Assembly: GCA_009916335.1 (NCBI GenBank) | Contig: SAAR01000037.1 | Location: forward strand, 1-16,314 | From: Erysipelotrichia bacterium | Lineage (GTDB): Bacteria; Bacillota_I; Bacilli_A; Erysipelotrichales; Erysipelotrichaceae | DNA length: 16,314 bases | Direction of reading: 5' to 3' | Shown here: positions 8,244-15,262 of the stretch, piece after piece | Layout of the letters: each line of letters starts with the position of its first letter | How positions within the stretch are numbered: position 1 is the first letter of the stretch | The notes under the pieces: model-generated | What the model was told of the DNA's origin: nothing | Database searches by the model: none | Seen by the model: only the letters and a program-made list of their open reading frames with translations | Translations under genes and position numbers: made by a program

Positions 8244-8271
8244 AAACACTTCAAACAAATGAAGTGTTTTT
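8242..8271. terminator. Bidirectional terminator between convergent genes
   Basis: AAAAACACTTC (8242-8252) and GAAGTGTTTTT (8261-8271) form an 11-bp stem with an 8-nt loop. The run of T closes the stem on either strand, and the upstream TAA stop lies partly in the stem. It can serve both the oxidoreductase gene (plus) and the TPR-like gene that ends at 8302 (minus). Confidence 0.8.
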
Positions 8272-8301
8272 ATAATGATTCTTTTTTAATACCTAAACAC
8301 G

Positions 8302-9129
8302 CTACTCTTCATTCTGCATGATAAAAGATGCGATTCCCTCTTGTAGCATAAACAAGCGACTCAACATATGAAATACATAAGAGGCTTCTTCTTCACTGCC
8401 TTGTTCATAATTAGGAACAGCTATGATCATATTCATTTTGCGATTCGTGATAATCGCAAATAAATGAGCATTGCTTTTTTTCATTAAAGAAATGATCTTT
8501 TTTGCATTATCATAATTTTGTCTTTTCATTTCATATAGAAATAAGACATATACATAAAGAGTGTTACGATCTTGGTATTTATTCATTAATTCCTTGCATA
8601 AAGATAAGTCCTCAAAATATAAATACAACACATACAAAAATTCATGGGCTTTAAAATGATCGCTAGGATTCAAATTTAACAACTCTTTAAACTGTCCCAT
8701 TGCTTTCTTCATATATCCACATTCAAATAATGATAAAGCATAGGCAAACTTAATCTGAAAGAAGGAATGGGCATGTTCAAAAACATAAAAATCTTTTACG
8801 TCTTGCAAAAAGAAATCTTTTCCTAAATGAATCGTTGCTTTTTCCATTCCCCTTTTTAAAATATCTAGTTTTGCATAATGATCCTTTGTATACATTCCTA
8901 ATACTAAATATGCTTCCATACAATTAGAATCCATACGCAAAGCTTGTAAAGCAATTTCTTTTTTCTTATCCCAACTACGAAAGAAATTAATTTTTTCTAA
9001 ATGTGTAAGTGCTTGTTGCAATTTTTCATCATTTTCATTCACTGTACTTGTTTTATTGTCTTTCATAAAACTATCTAATGACATTTGAAATGTCATCGCC
9101 AGATTCATTGTCGCATTCATTTGATCCAT
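8302..9129 (-). CDS. TPR-like helical protein of unknown function
   Basis: 275 residues, no signal peptide or membrane segment, rich in helix-forming residues. TPR-like units can be seen at about 47-85 (the KKKEIALQALRMDSNCMEAY type) and 127-170, where AYALSLFECGYMKKAMGQF is followed by a short helix ending LNLNPSD. The C-terminal part (about 185-260) resembles the TPR proteins whose end reads like NPHVPxYLLGxxKxP-EYYxxGxExEA; here NAHLFAIITNRKMNMI and NYEQGSEEEA. That similarity is from memory and weak, and ST7-like bacterial TPR proteins are one possibility. The start at 9129 has GAGGGA about 6 nt upstream. It stands alone, with a terminator on each side. No function can be assigned; a cytoplasmic protein-protein interaction role is likely. 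Confidence 0.7.
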   Translation of the reverse strand: MDQMNATMNLAMTFQMSLDSFMKDNKTSTVNENDEKLQQALTHLEKINFFRSWDKKKEIALQALRMDSNCMEAYLVLGMYTKDHYAKLDILKRGMEKATIHLGKDFFLQDVKDFYVFEHAHSFFQIKFAYALSLFECGYMKKAMGQFKELLNLNPSDHFKAHEFLYVLYLYFEDLSLCKELMNKYQDRNTLYVYVLFLYEMKRQNYDNAKKIISLMKKSNAHLFAIITNRKMNMIIAVPNYEQGSEEEASYVFHMLSRLFMLQEGIASFIMQNEE

Positions 9130-9155
9130 AAATATCCCTCAATTCGCATACGACT

Positions 9156-9184
9156 ATTCTAATATAAACACTATTAGAAAACAA
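9156..9184 (-). promoter_or_regulatory. Candidate promoter with inverted repeat for the TPR-like gene
   Basis: The minus strand has TTGTTT (9179-9184), 17 bp, then TAGAAT (9156-9161). The 7-bp inverted repeat TTCTAAT-N9-ATTAGAA (9157-9163 and 9173-9179) spans the spacer and overlaps the -10, so the gene may be repressed by an unknown dimeric protein. Confidence 0.4.
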
Positions 9185-9195
9185 CGCACAATACA

Positions 9196-9219
9196 GAAAA
9201 AAGGAGTTTTTCAACTCCT
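9196..9219 (-). terminator. Terminator of the deoC-SDR operon
   Basis: On the minus strand AGGAGTT-GAAA-AACTCCT (arms 9202-9208 and 9213-9219) forms a 7-bp hairpin with a GAAA tetraloop followed by a U-run. It overlaps the TAG stop of the reductase gene, so the operon ends there. Confidence 0.85.
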
Positions 9220-10084
9220 ACATCCAACCATAATCTTTTAAACACTCCTCGACATTTTCTTCAAATGTTTGTAATTTAATTCCTTGACTTACAATCTTAT
9301 GGTTATCTAAACGATAATCTCTAAAACGATCTGCATATCTTTCATGATTAGCTAAAATATACTTAGCAATTCTTTCTTCACTAACGCCTAATTTATGTGC
9401 CACTAATTTTGCACTTTCATAAGTATTTAATGTATTCACATTAGAGAAATGATAAACACCACTTTCTAATTGTATAATTTTATCAAATTGCATTGCTAGA
9501 TGTTTTGCATATGTCATACCCCTTACTTCATTCACTGTAAATAAAGTAGGTTTTTCATTAAATAGTGCATTCATTACATTTTTAATAATATTAGGACTTA
9601 TCTTAACTTTTGGCTCTGCCATACCCATCATCCATGATAAACGTAAAATAATATAGTCAGTTAAATGTTCTTGAATATATATATCTGCTTCTGCTTTTTG
9701 TTTCCCATAATTAGTAACGGCTACTAGTTCATCTTCTTCTTTAAATGGACCTGATGTTGTTTTTCCATTAAAGCTTTGCTCACTACCAAAAAAGATCAAT
9801 CTTTTATTTCTTGCTTTACACACATCAGCTATGGCAATTGATGATTCTGTGTTAATCTTATGCGTTAATTCAGGTTGTTCTTCACAATGTGCTGTTGTTG
9901 CATCAGCCGCAGTATGTAAGACTACATCAAAGTCTAATGTTTCAAAAAACGCTTTTACCTTTGCTGGATCATCTAATGATAATTCTTTTCTTGTTAGAGG
10001 AATAAAAGTAAATTTATTCTGGTTCATTTTTTGGATTAAAGAAGCAATGTACCCATTTGCCCCTGTGATTGCTATTTTCAACAT
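9218..10084 (-). CDS. RmlD-like NAD(P)-dependent sugar reductase/epimerase (extended SDR)
   Basis: 288 residues, the length of dTDP-4-dehydrorhamnose reductases. The Rossmann motif GANGYIA (G8, G11, A14) has Ala for the usual third Gly. The order VLHTAA, FFGSEQSFNG (S101 in the place of the catalytic Thr/Ser) and YGKQK (Y126, K130) gives the SDR triad, and YIILRLSWMMG follows as in RmlD. Such enzymes reduce or epimerise keto-sugars, usually nucleotide-linked. No rmlABC partners are present; the gene sits 3 nt after deoC, in one operon, with GGAG before its ATG. An activity on a deoxy- or keto-sugar of a catabolic path is therefore as likely as rhamnose synthesis. The operon is predicted to be under GntR control from the deoC promoter. 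Confidence 0.85.
   Translation of the reverse strand: MLKIAITGANGYIASLIQKMNQNKFTFIPLTRKELSLDDPAKVKAFFETLDFDVVLHTAADATTAHCEEQPELTHKINTESSIAIADVCKARNKRLIFFGSEQSFNGKTTSGPFKEEDELVAVTNYGKQKAEADIYIQEHLTDYIILRLSWMMGMAEPKVKISPNIIKNVMNALFNEKPTLFTVNEVRGMTYAKHLAMQFDKIIQLESGVYHFSNVNTLNTYESAKLVAHKLGVSEERIAKYILANHERYADRFRDYRLDNHKIVSQGIKLQTFEENVEECLKDYGWM
9428..9443. promoter_or_regulatory. Intragenic copy of the GntR-type palindrome
   Basis: TAATGT-ATTC-ACATTA inside the SDR coding sequence has the same 6-bp arms and 4-bp spacing as the operator on the deoC promoter. It may be a chance match within codons, or a secondary site for looping or roadblock. Confidence 0.3.
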
Positions 10085-10087
10085 AAT

Positions 10088-10780
10088 TTAAGCTCCTTTC
10101 GCTTGTTTAAAACCCTCAAGAATTGCTTTTGATGAGCTTGTTCCAATTCGTGTAGCTCCTAACTCAATCATCTTCTTACATGTTTGCCAATCTCTTACAC
10201 CACCTGCGGCTTTTACTTGACAAGCTCCATCTACCGTTTCAACCATCAACTGCACATCTTCAAACGTAGCACCACCTGTACCAAAGCCTGTACTCGTTTT
10301 AATAAAGTCTGGTTTTACTTCTTTTGCCACGAAAGCCAATTGCTTTATTTCTTCTTTTGTAAGATAACAGTTTTCAAATATTACCTTGGAAATAACATTA
10401 CCTTTTCTACATACCTCTACAATCGCCTGCATTTCTTCTTTAATATAGGCAAAATTACCTTCCTTTACTTTTCCAATATTCACTACATAGTCAATTTCAT
10501 CTGCCCCATCTTCAATGGCTTTCTTTGTTTCAAATACTTTTGTTTCTATTGTTGTCTGTCCTAGTGGAAAAGCAATGGCCGCCCCAACATGTACATCACT
10601 ATCCTTCAAATATTCCTTACACATCTTGACAGGATATGAGTTAATCGCCACCATTGCTGTACCCATTTCTTTTGCCTCTTTACAAAGTGCTAATAAGTCA
10701 GCTTCTGTGGCATATGCCTTTAATAATGTGTGATCAAAAAACTTAGCTAATTCTTTTTCTGTTAATGTATTTGTATCCAT
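10088..10780 (-). CDS. deoC: Deoxyribose-phosphate aldolase (DERA)
   Basis: 230 residues from the third of three consecutive ATG codons; AGGAGG lies 7 nt before it but only 1 nt before the first (10786), so 10780 is preferred. The class I aldolase barrel is complete: FDHTLLKAYAT at the N-terminus, EIDYVVNIG with D97, SKVIFENCYLT, the Schiff-base lysine K161 in DFIKTSTGFGTGGAT, and the proton-relay lysine K190 in VKAAGGVR. DERA splits 2-deoxy-D-ribose 5-phosphate into acetaldehyde and glyceraldehyde 3-phosphate in the cytosol. It is usually clustered with nucleoside phosphorylases, but here it pairs with an RmlD-like reductase and a divergent GntR regulator, and no nucleoside gene is visible. 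Promoter and operator are directly upstream. Confidence 0.97.
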   Translation of the reverse strand: MDTNTLTEKELAKFFDHTLLKAYATEADLLALCKEAKEMGTAMVAINSYPVKMCKEYLKDSDVHVGAAIAFPLGQTTIETKVFETKKAIEDGADEIDYVVNIGKVKEGNFAYIKEEMQAIVEVCRKGNVISKVIFENCYLTKEEIKQLAFVAKEVKPDFIKTSTGFGTGGATFEDVQLMVETVDGACQVKAAGGVRDWQTCKKMIELGATRIGTSSSKAILEGFKQAKGA

Positions 10781-10792
10781 CATCATTCCTCC

Positions 10793-10833
10793 TAATGTAA
10801 TTACATTATAACATTTACTGTAATCCTCGTCAA
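10793..10833 (-). promoter_or_regulatory. deoC promoter with GntR-type operator
   Basis: On the minus strand TTGACG (10828-10833), 17 bp, then TATAAT (10805-10810) with an extended TGT before it. The perfect 16-bp palindrome TAATGTAATTACATTA (10793-10808) overlaps the -10 and the start site. Its core AATGT-N4-ACATT recurs at the gntR1 and three-isomerase promoters. Confidence 0.8.
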
Positions 10834-10889
10834 TCTTTCTATCCTTTTTTTAGTATCCCTTCAATAAACAAATAATATTTCTTATTTAT

Positions 10890-10907
10890 AATGTTATTAC
10901 ATTGTAA
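10890..10907 (+). promoter_or_regulatory. gntR1 operator overlapping the -35
   Basis: AATGT-TATT-ACATT (10890-10903) overlaps a TTGTAA -35 (10902-10907). A perfect TATAAT follows 17 bp later at 10925-10930, 33 nt before the start codon. Together with the deoC operator about 96 bp away (centre to centre) it forms a divergent, probably autoregulated control region. Confidence 0.7.
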
Positions 10908-10962
10908 AACTTGATAATATCGTTTATAATAAAGATAAATAGAAATCAATTGAGGTAACATT

Positions 10963-11727
10963 ATGAATGACAATATAAAACAACTTTTTCACTTAGATAA
11001 AAACTCTCCTGTACCTATGTATTTTCAAATTAAGCAGGAAATTATTAACGCCATTAAACAAGGTGTTTACCAAACAGGCGATCAATTACCAACAGAATTA
11101 GAATTCTGTAATGAACTCAACATTTCACGCCCTACCATTAGACAAGCTTTTCAAGAATTGATTAATGAAGGCTACATAACAAGACAAAAAGCAAAAGGGA
11201 CATTTGTATCCAAGCCAAAAGTAGAAGGTTTTTTCTTTAAGAAACTAGAAAGCTACAATGAAGAAATGAAACAATTAGGTTTGACACCGAGTACTAACGT
11301 TTTATTGAGTGAAGTAGAAGAAGCGAATGATGATGTCGCAAAGCATTTGAAATTAAAACCAAAAGATAAGGTATTTCATTTAATTAGACAACGTTTTGCC
11401 GATGGAGAACCAATGGTATATGTACATACCTATGTTCCTTACAATAAATTCAAGAATATTGAAGAAGAAGATTTTTCCAAACTAAAAACTTCACTATATG
11501 ATTTAATGAAAAATAAATATCATATGCCTATTGCCTATGTAGATCGTACAATTGAAGCAGGGAATGCCTCTTCTGAATTATGTTCATTACTACAAATTAA
11601 CGATGGACAAGCTGTCTATACGATTACAACTATTTCCTATAATAGTGAAGATGAACCAACGGAATATTCAATCGCTAAATATCGTGGGGATCGAAACAAA
11701 TTTTCCATTCGTTTAGTACAACAGTAG
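10963..11727 (+). CDS. GntR-family regulator, HutC/UTRA type (GntR1)
   Basis: 254 residues. The N-terminal winged helix (about 13-85) holds VPMYFQIKQEIINAI, GDQLPTELEFCNELNISRPTIRQAF and GYITRQKAKGTFV, typical of GntR. Residues about 95-250 form a UTRA effector domain, ending TEYSIAKYRGDRNKF as HutC/TreR/NagR-type proteins do. UTRA regulators bind small ligands, often phosphosugars, and release palindromic operators. The gene is divergent from deoC-SDR and both promoters carry AATGT-N4-ACATT, so it is the best candidate to bind that motif, to control deoC-SDR and itself, and also the three-isomerase operon. The start has GAGGT about 7 nt upstream. It is a paralogue of GntR2: the two share ANDDVAKHL at residues 121-129 here. 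Confidence 0.93.
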   Translation: MNDNIKQLFHLDKNSPVPMYFQIKQEIINAIKQGVYQTGDQLPTELEFCNELNISRPTIRQAFQELINEGYITRQKAKGTFVSKPKVEGFFFKKLESYNEEMKQLGLTPSTNVLLSEVEEANDDVAKHLKLKPKDKVFHLIRQRFADGEPMVYVHTYVPYNKFKNIEEEDFSKLKTSLYDLMKNKYHMPIAYVDRTIEAGNASSELCSLLQINDGQAVYTITTISYNSEDEPTEYSIAKYRGDRNKFSIRLVQQ

Positions 11728-11754
11728 AACCCAATATTATATCTTTCACATAAA

Positions 11755-11780
11755 CCATGCATTTGCATGGCTTTTTTATT
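11755..11780 (+). terminator. Terminator of gntR1
   Basis: CCATGC-ATTT-GCATGG (11755-11770) forms a 6-bp stem (7 bp if the inner A-T pair is counted), followed by CTTTTTTATT. It lies 28 nt after the gntR1 stop. Confidence 0.85.
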
Positions 11781-11793
11781 GACGATTACACTA

Positions 11794-11824
11794 TAAAAAA
11801 AGGAAACCATTTCACTGATTTCCT
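11794..11824 (-). terminator. Terminator of gntR2
   Basis: On the minus strand AGGAAATCA-GTGAAA-TGGTTTCCT pairs over 9 positions (one G-U) and runs into seven U residues (11794-11800 in reverse). It overlaps the last base of the gntR2 stop codon, closing the minus-strand unit. Confidence 0.85.
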
Positions 11825-12555
11825 TAATTTCTTAATTCAATAGAATAGGAATAACGATCTCCTCGATAGTAAGAAATCGTATATTCAATTGCCTTATTTT
11901 CATTATTATAGGCAATTCTACTACGCTTAAAAATAGGACTTCCTATTTTTACATCTAACATATTAGCCATATGTTGATCGGCTAAGATCGCTTGAAAGTT
12001 TTCTCTAACACGCACAGGTATTTTCACACCAATTTCTTCAAACACATCATACATCGCAGACATATATCTTTCCTTCTCTAAAGGAAAATCATAATCACCG
12101 CTTAAATATGTTTCAAAAATAACAAGTGGCTCATCATCAGCTGTTCGCACACGATATAAACAAAATACTTCATCGCCTTCATTGATTTCTAAATGTTTTG
12201 CGACATCATCATTTGCTTTTTCTTTCGCAACTTCAATAAAACTAGTTCCTGGCACAAGTCCTCGCTCTTTCATCTCCGTTGTAAAACTTCTAATCGCACT
12301 AAGGGATTCATCAATTCTTTTTACATAAGTAACGCTTGTTCCTTTCCCTCTAGCTCTTCTTACATAGCCTTCCTTCTCTAATTGGGCAATGGCTTGACGA
12401 ATGGTAATTCTACTAACCTTATACATCTTCTCTAGTTCTAACTCACTAGGAATGAGCGTACCATACGCATATTCAAAGCTTTCTATCTTTAGTTTTAAAA
12501 TCTCATAAATTTGTAGATATAAAGGAATTGCCCCTTTATTATAGTTTAATTTCAT
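11824..12555 (-). CDS. GntR-family regulator, HutC/UTRA type (GntR2)
   Basis: 243 residues. The winged helix (about 8-78) has IPLYLQIYEILKLKI, IPSELELEKMYKVSRITIRQAI and GYVRRARGKGTSV. The UTRA domain covers about 85-240 and ends IEYTISYYRGDRYSYSIEL, as in HutC-subfamily sensors. ANDDVAKHL at 114-122 is identical to GntR1, which points to related proteins that may read similar DNA or ligands. The gene lies 84 bp after the TIM-barrel isomerase gene on the same strand with no terminator between, so readthrough from the isomerase operon is likely. A TATAAT about 20 nt before the start may give a separate weak promoter. It is convergent with gntR1. No AATGT-N4-ACATT site is seen directly in front of it. 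Confidence 0.92.
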   Translation of the reverse strand: MKLNYNKGAIPLYLQIYEILKLKIESFEYAYGTLIPSELELEKMYKVSRITIRQAIAQLEKEGYVRRARGKGTSVTYVKRIDESLSAIRSFTTEMKERGLVPGTSFIEVAKEKANDDVAKHLEINEGDEVFCLYRVRTADDEPLVIFETYLSGDYDFPLEKERYMSAMYDVFEEIGVKIPVRVRENFQAILADQHMANMLDVKIGSPIFKRSRIAYNNENKAIEYTISYYRGDRYSYSIELRN

Positions 12556-12639
12556 GCTCCCACATCCTTATGCTTTTCATTATACTAAGAATTTTTGTAT
12601 TTGCATAGTTCAAGTTGTTGGCATCAAACATAAATTGGT

Positions 12640-13533
12640 TTATTCTGCCATGATTCTCTTTAACTGACGCATGGAAGTGATTGCTTCATCTTCACTAACT
12701 TCAGGCTCTAAACTTAAGTAATATGAATTATTTTGTAGCTGTTTTAGTAATGATTCATAGGCAATATCACCAGCAAGTAATGCTTTGTGAATAAATGGTT
12801 TACGACAACTTGCATCATAGGTATAGTTTTTTAAATGCACATGTTTAATCTCATCTTTAATCAGTGCATATTCCTCTTGTAATGTAAGTCCTAGATATTG
12901 CTTAGGTACACGCTCTATTTGTGCACGATAGGAATTAGCTGGATCCCACAATAACTTTAAATGTTCATCATTCACTGCCTTTATTAATGCATACGTCATT
13001 GCCCCTTTTGGACAATGGGAATAAGGGCAGTTTTCTAACACTAATGTAATCTCATATTGTTTCGCCACTGCCACAGCTTTTTTTAAACACTCTTTAATTC
13101 TTGTTAAATCTTCATCACTGCCAACTACACCAACTTCTTCATTATCAGGAAAACGGAAAGGAAAGATACGAACAATCTGACAATTTAACTGTTTTGCAAT
13201 CTTACACGCATTGTGTAGTTTTGCCAAATGTTCATTCACATCTCCAACAATTGCATGAAATGTGTCATTAAATAAAGATACACGATAATGATCATACAAA
13301 GGACATAGAAAGAATACGGTCGATGCAATATTCACAACACTTAAATCATACTTCTCTAAGATATTTTGAATCTGTTCTACTTCTGCATCATTACATTCTT
13401 CAATGCTTTTATTAAATACATTGTGTAATTCTACATACTGATATCCTTCTGCTTTGATTTTTTGACATGCTGTATCTAAATCCTGATCAATTTGATCGCT
13501 AATGATTGCATAGTTAGTGTTGTGTTCTAACAT
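12640..13533 (-). CDS. TIM-barrel sugar (phosphate) isomerase/epimerase
   Basis: 297 residues of the xylose-isomerase-like TIM-barrel (AP endonuclease 2) fold. Candidate metal ligands at the expected strand ends are E167 (LVLENCPYS), D197 (LLWDPANSY), H233 (HVHLKNY) and E276 or E278 (LSLEPE). The family includes tagatose/psicose 3-epimerases, inosose dehydratase, hydroxypyruvate isomerase and L-xylulose 5-phosphate epimerase; which activity applies cannot be told here. The start overlaps the preceding isomerase gene by 20 nt. Its only upstream purine-rich site, TTAAGG, is distant (about 12 nt), so translation is probably coupled to the upstream gene. It is the third gene of an operon with two isomerases, so an interconversion of keto- and aldo-sugars or their phosphates is likely. 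Confidence 0.88.
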   Translation of the reverse strand: MLEHNTNYAIISDQIDQDLDTACQKIKAEGYQYVELHNVFNKSIEECNDAEVEQIQNILEKYDLSVVNIASTVFFLCPLYDHYRVSLFNDTFHAIVGDVNEHLAKLHNACKIAKQLNCQIVRIFPFRFPDNEEVGVVGSDEDLTRIKECLKKAVAVAKQYEITLVLENCPYSHCPKGAMTYALIKAVNDEHLKLLWDPANSYRAQIERVPKQYLGLTLQEEYALIKDEIKHVHLKNYTYDASCRKPFIHKALLAGDIAYESLLKQLQNNSYYLSLEPEVSEDEAITSMRQLKRIMAE

Positions 13534-15262
13534 ATGCTTTAATAACCTTAATTTCTTCGTTTTCGCTCATTCCATAAGGACGAATTGTGTATTCCCCAAC
13601 ACTTGCTGGAATAATAAATGTTTCCGCATAATGTACAACAAATGGTTCAAATGCATCATTAACACTTTCGACAATCGCTTCTTTTCCATCAATTAAATTT
13701 AACATATTCACTGTATTGTTTGTATTGTGATAAGAAGTGTCAGAAATTGTATATCTTCTTGTTTCGATAAATTCTAATTCATGTAAACCTGTATGTTCAA
13801 TTTTACATGTATTATCTCCTTCTTTAACTTCATATACTGCATTTACTAAATGTTTTTTCACCCATGGTGTTGTTCTTTCCCATTGAATAACTTCTTTTCC
13901 ATGTTCTACATGCACTGGTCTAGGTAAACCATCTAATCCTAAACGTTCCCAGTCCCAAAGTTTAAATGTGAAGATATATGGAGTTGCACTAATTTCTAAT
14001 ACCATTGCCCCACTACCACTACAATGACATGTTCCTGCTGGAATCAAGAAGTGATCGTGTTTCTTAGCAGGGAATTTATTAACGTATTTTTCTGCATCAA
14101 ATACAATTTCTCCTTTTTGTGCTTTTCTTAAATCATCAATCATTTCCTCTGGATTAATGTTTTCTTTTAACCCTAAATAAACATTTGCCCCTTCTTTTGC
14201 ATCTAAGATATAATAACTTTCATCTTGTGTATAAGGCATACCAAAGTTTTTCTTAATATATTCTGTTAATGGATGCACTTGCAATGATAAGTTTTGTCCT
14301 TCCATCGTATCTAAGAAGTCAAAACGAATTGGGAACTCTGCCCCAAAACGTGCAAATACTTGTGGCCCAAGCAACTGTTTTGGTTGATATAAGACAACGT
14401 CCATAGCAGGTAATTCAAATTCCACTCCATCATAGTCAAATAAAATACTATTTTCTTCAGGGACGCCATCAAAACTCCAAGCATAGTTCGCTTTAGAAGC
14501 ATCTAAATTGCAGACTTCTTTCATCCATTGTCCACCCCATACTCCTGGATCAAAATAAGGAACTGTTCTAAATGGTTTTTTCACTAATGCTTTTAAGCTA
14601 TCTCTAAATGTATCTCCACTAATCATTTTAGGATCATTTGCTTTGTTGGTATCCACAACATAGTCAAAACGATCAAATAATCTCACTTTGTGTTTATCCG
14701 CAATACGCCATTCAATAAAGAACGCACGTTTATATTTTCTTAAAATATCTTCATTTGGATTGTCTGCTTTATAATTGCTTAACCCTTTACGATAACGCAT
14801 TTGAATTTCCCAACGTGCCATATCGAAATAAACATTAATATCCCCTTCACTTACTAAACTAGCACCAACACCACAAATAATCGTTAAACCTTGTAATGTA
14901 GGTAACATTTCTTTCGCTTCATTTAACTTATCTTCATCCATGAAATCAATAAAATCACCATAATACATTTTACCAAATACACGATCATCTGTTAAATGAT
15001 ATTTCATCTGCTCGCTAATCATATTACCATCTTTAAAAAGCTGACTTGTTTCAATAATTGTTGATGGATTTAAAGACGTAACTAGTTGCATCACTTCTTC
15101 TTCATCGACACCAGGATAATAATCGAAAACTAAGATTGTATCTTTCTTAATCTTACTCAATAATTCTTCCTTAATTTTTTCATACCCACAAATAGCGTGG
15201 TATCCTTCCATTTTTGTTTTAGAAAATTTTTCATACTTTGATTTGAAATTTAAATAGCTCAT
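13514..15262 (-). CDS. manA: Class I mannose-6-phosphate isomerase with extra N-terminal domain
   Basis: 582 residues, against about 310-400 for common type I enzymes. The C-terminal part (about 230-582) is the zinc cupin isomerase. Ligand candidates are Q328 and H330 in LSLQVHP, E348 in QDESYYIL and H413 in PAGTCHCSGSGA, followed by EISATPYIFTFKLWDWER, the counterpart of the usual TYRLYDW segment. It interconverts mannose 6-phosphate and fructose 6-phosphate. Residues 1-225 form a separate alpha/beta domain with hydrophobic strands TILVFDYYP, STIIETSQLF, GLTIICGVGASLV and VYFDMARWEI, somewhat like a uridine-kinase or P-loop fold but with no Walker A motif visible. Its role is unknown. The start codon overlaps the stop of the cupin isomerase gene (ATGA), with GGAG upstream. 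Substrate may differ from mannose 6-phosphate in this setting. Confidence 0.87.
   Translation of the reverse strand: MSYLNFKSKYEKFSKTKMEGYHAICGYEKIKEELLSKIKKDTILVFDYYPGVDEEEVMQLVTSLNPSTIIETSQLFKDGNMISEQMKYHLTDDRVFGKMYYGDFIDFMDEDKLNEAKEMLPTLQGLTIICGVGASLVSEGDINVYFDMARWEIQMRYRKGLSNYKADNPNEDILRKYKRAFFIEWRIADKHKVRLFDRFDYVVDTNKANDPKMISGDTFRDSLKALVKKPFRTVPYFDPGVWGGQWMKEVCNLDASKANYAWSFDGVPEENSILFDYDGVEFELPAMDVVLYQPKQLLGPQVFARFGAEFPIRFDFLDTMEGQNLSLQVHPLTEYIKKNFGMPYTQDESYYILDAKEGANVYLGLKENINPEEMIDDLRKAQKGEIVFDAEKYVNKFPAKKHDHFLIPAGTCHCSGSGAMVLEISATPYIFTFKLWDWERLGLDGLPRPVHVEHGKEVIQWERTTPWVKKHLVNAVYEVKEGDNTCKIEHTGLHELEFIETRRYTISDTSYHNTNNTVNMLNLIDGKEAIVESVNDAFEPFVVHYAETFIIPASVGEYTIRPYGMSENEEIKVIKAYVRTQH

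Noticed and set aside
8009..8254. Minus-strand frame opposite the end of the oxidoreductase gene
   Set aside because: Antisense shadow without a ribosome site, running over the shared terminator.
9831..10733. Plus-strand frames opposite the SDR and deoC genes (and 12193-12381 opposite gntR2, 5552-5761 opposite deoR)
   Set aside because: Antisense to well-supported enzymes or regulators; composition and peptides look like read-through of the opposite strand.
14311..14502. Minus-strand 63-codon frame inside the mannose-6-phosphate isomerase gene
   Set aside because: Alternative frame of a clearly coding region, no supporting start signal.
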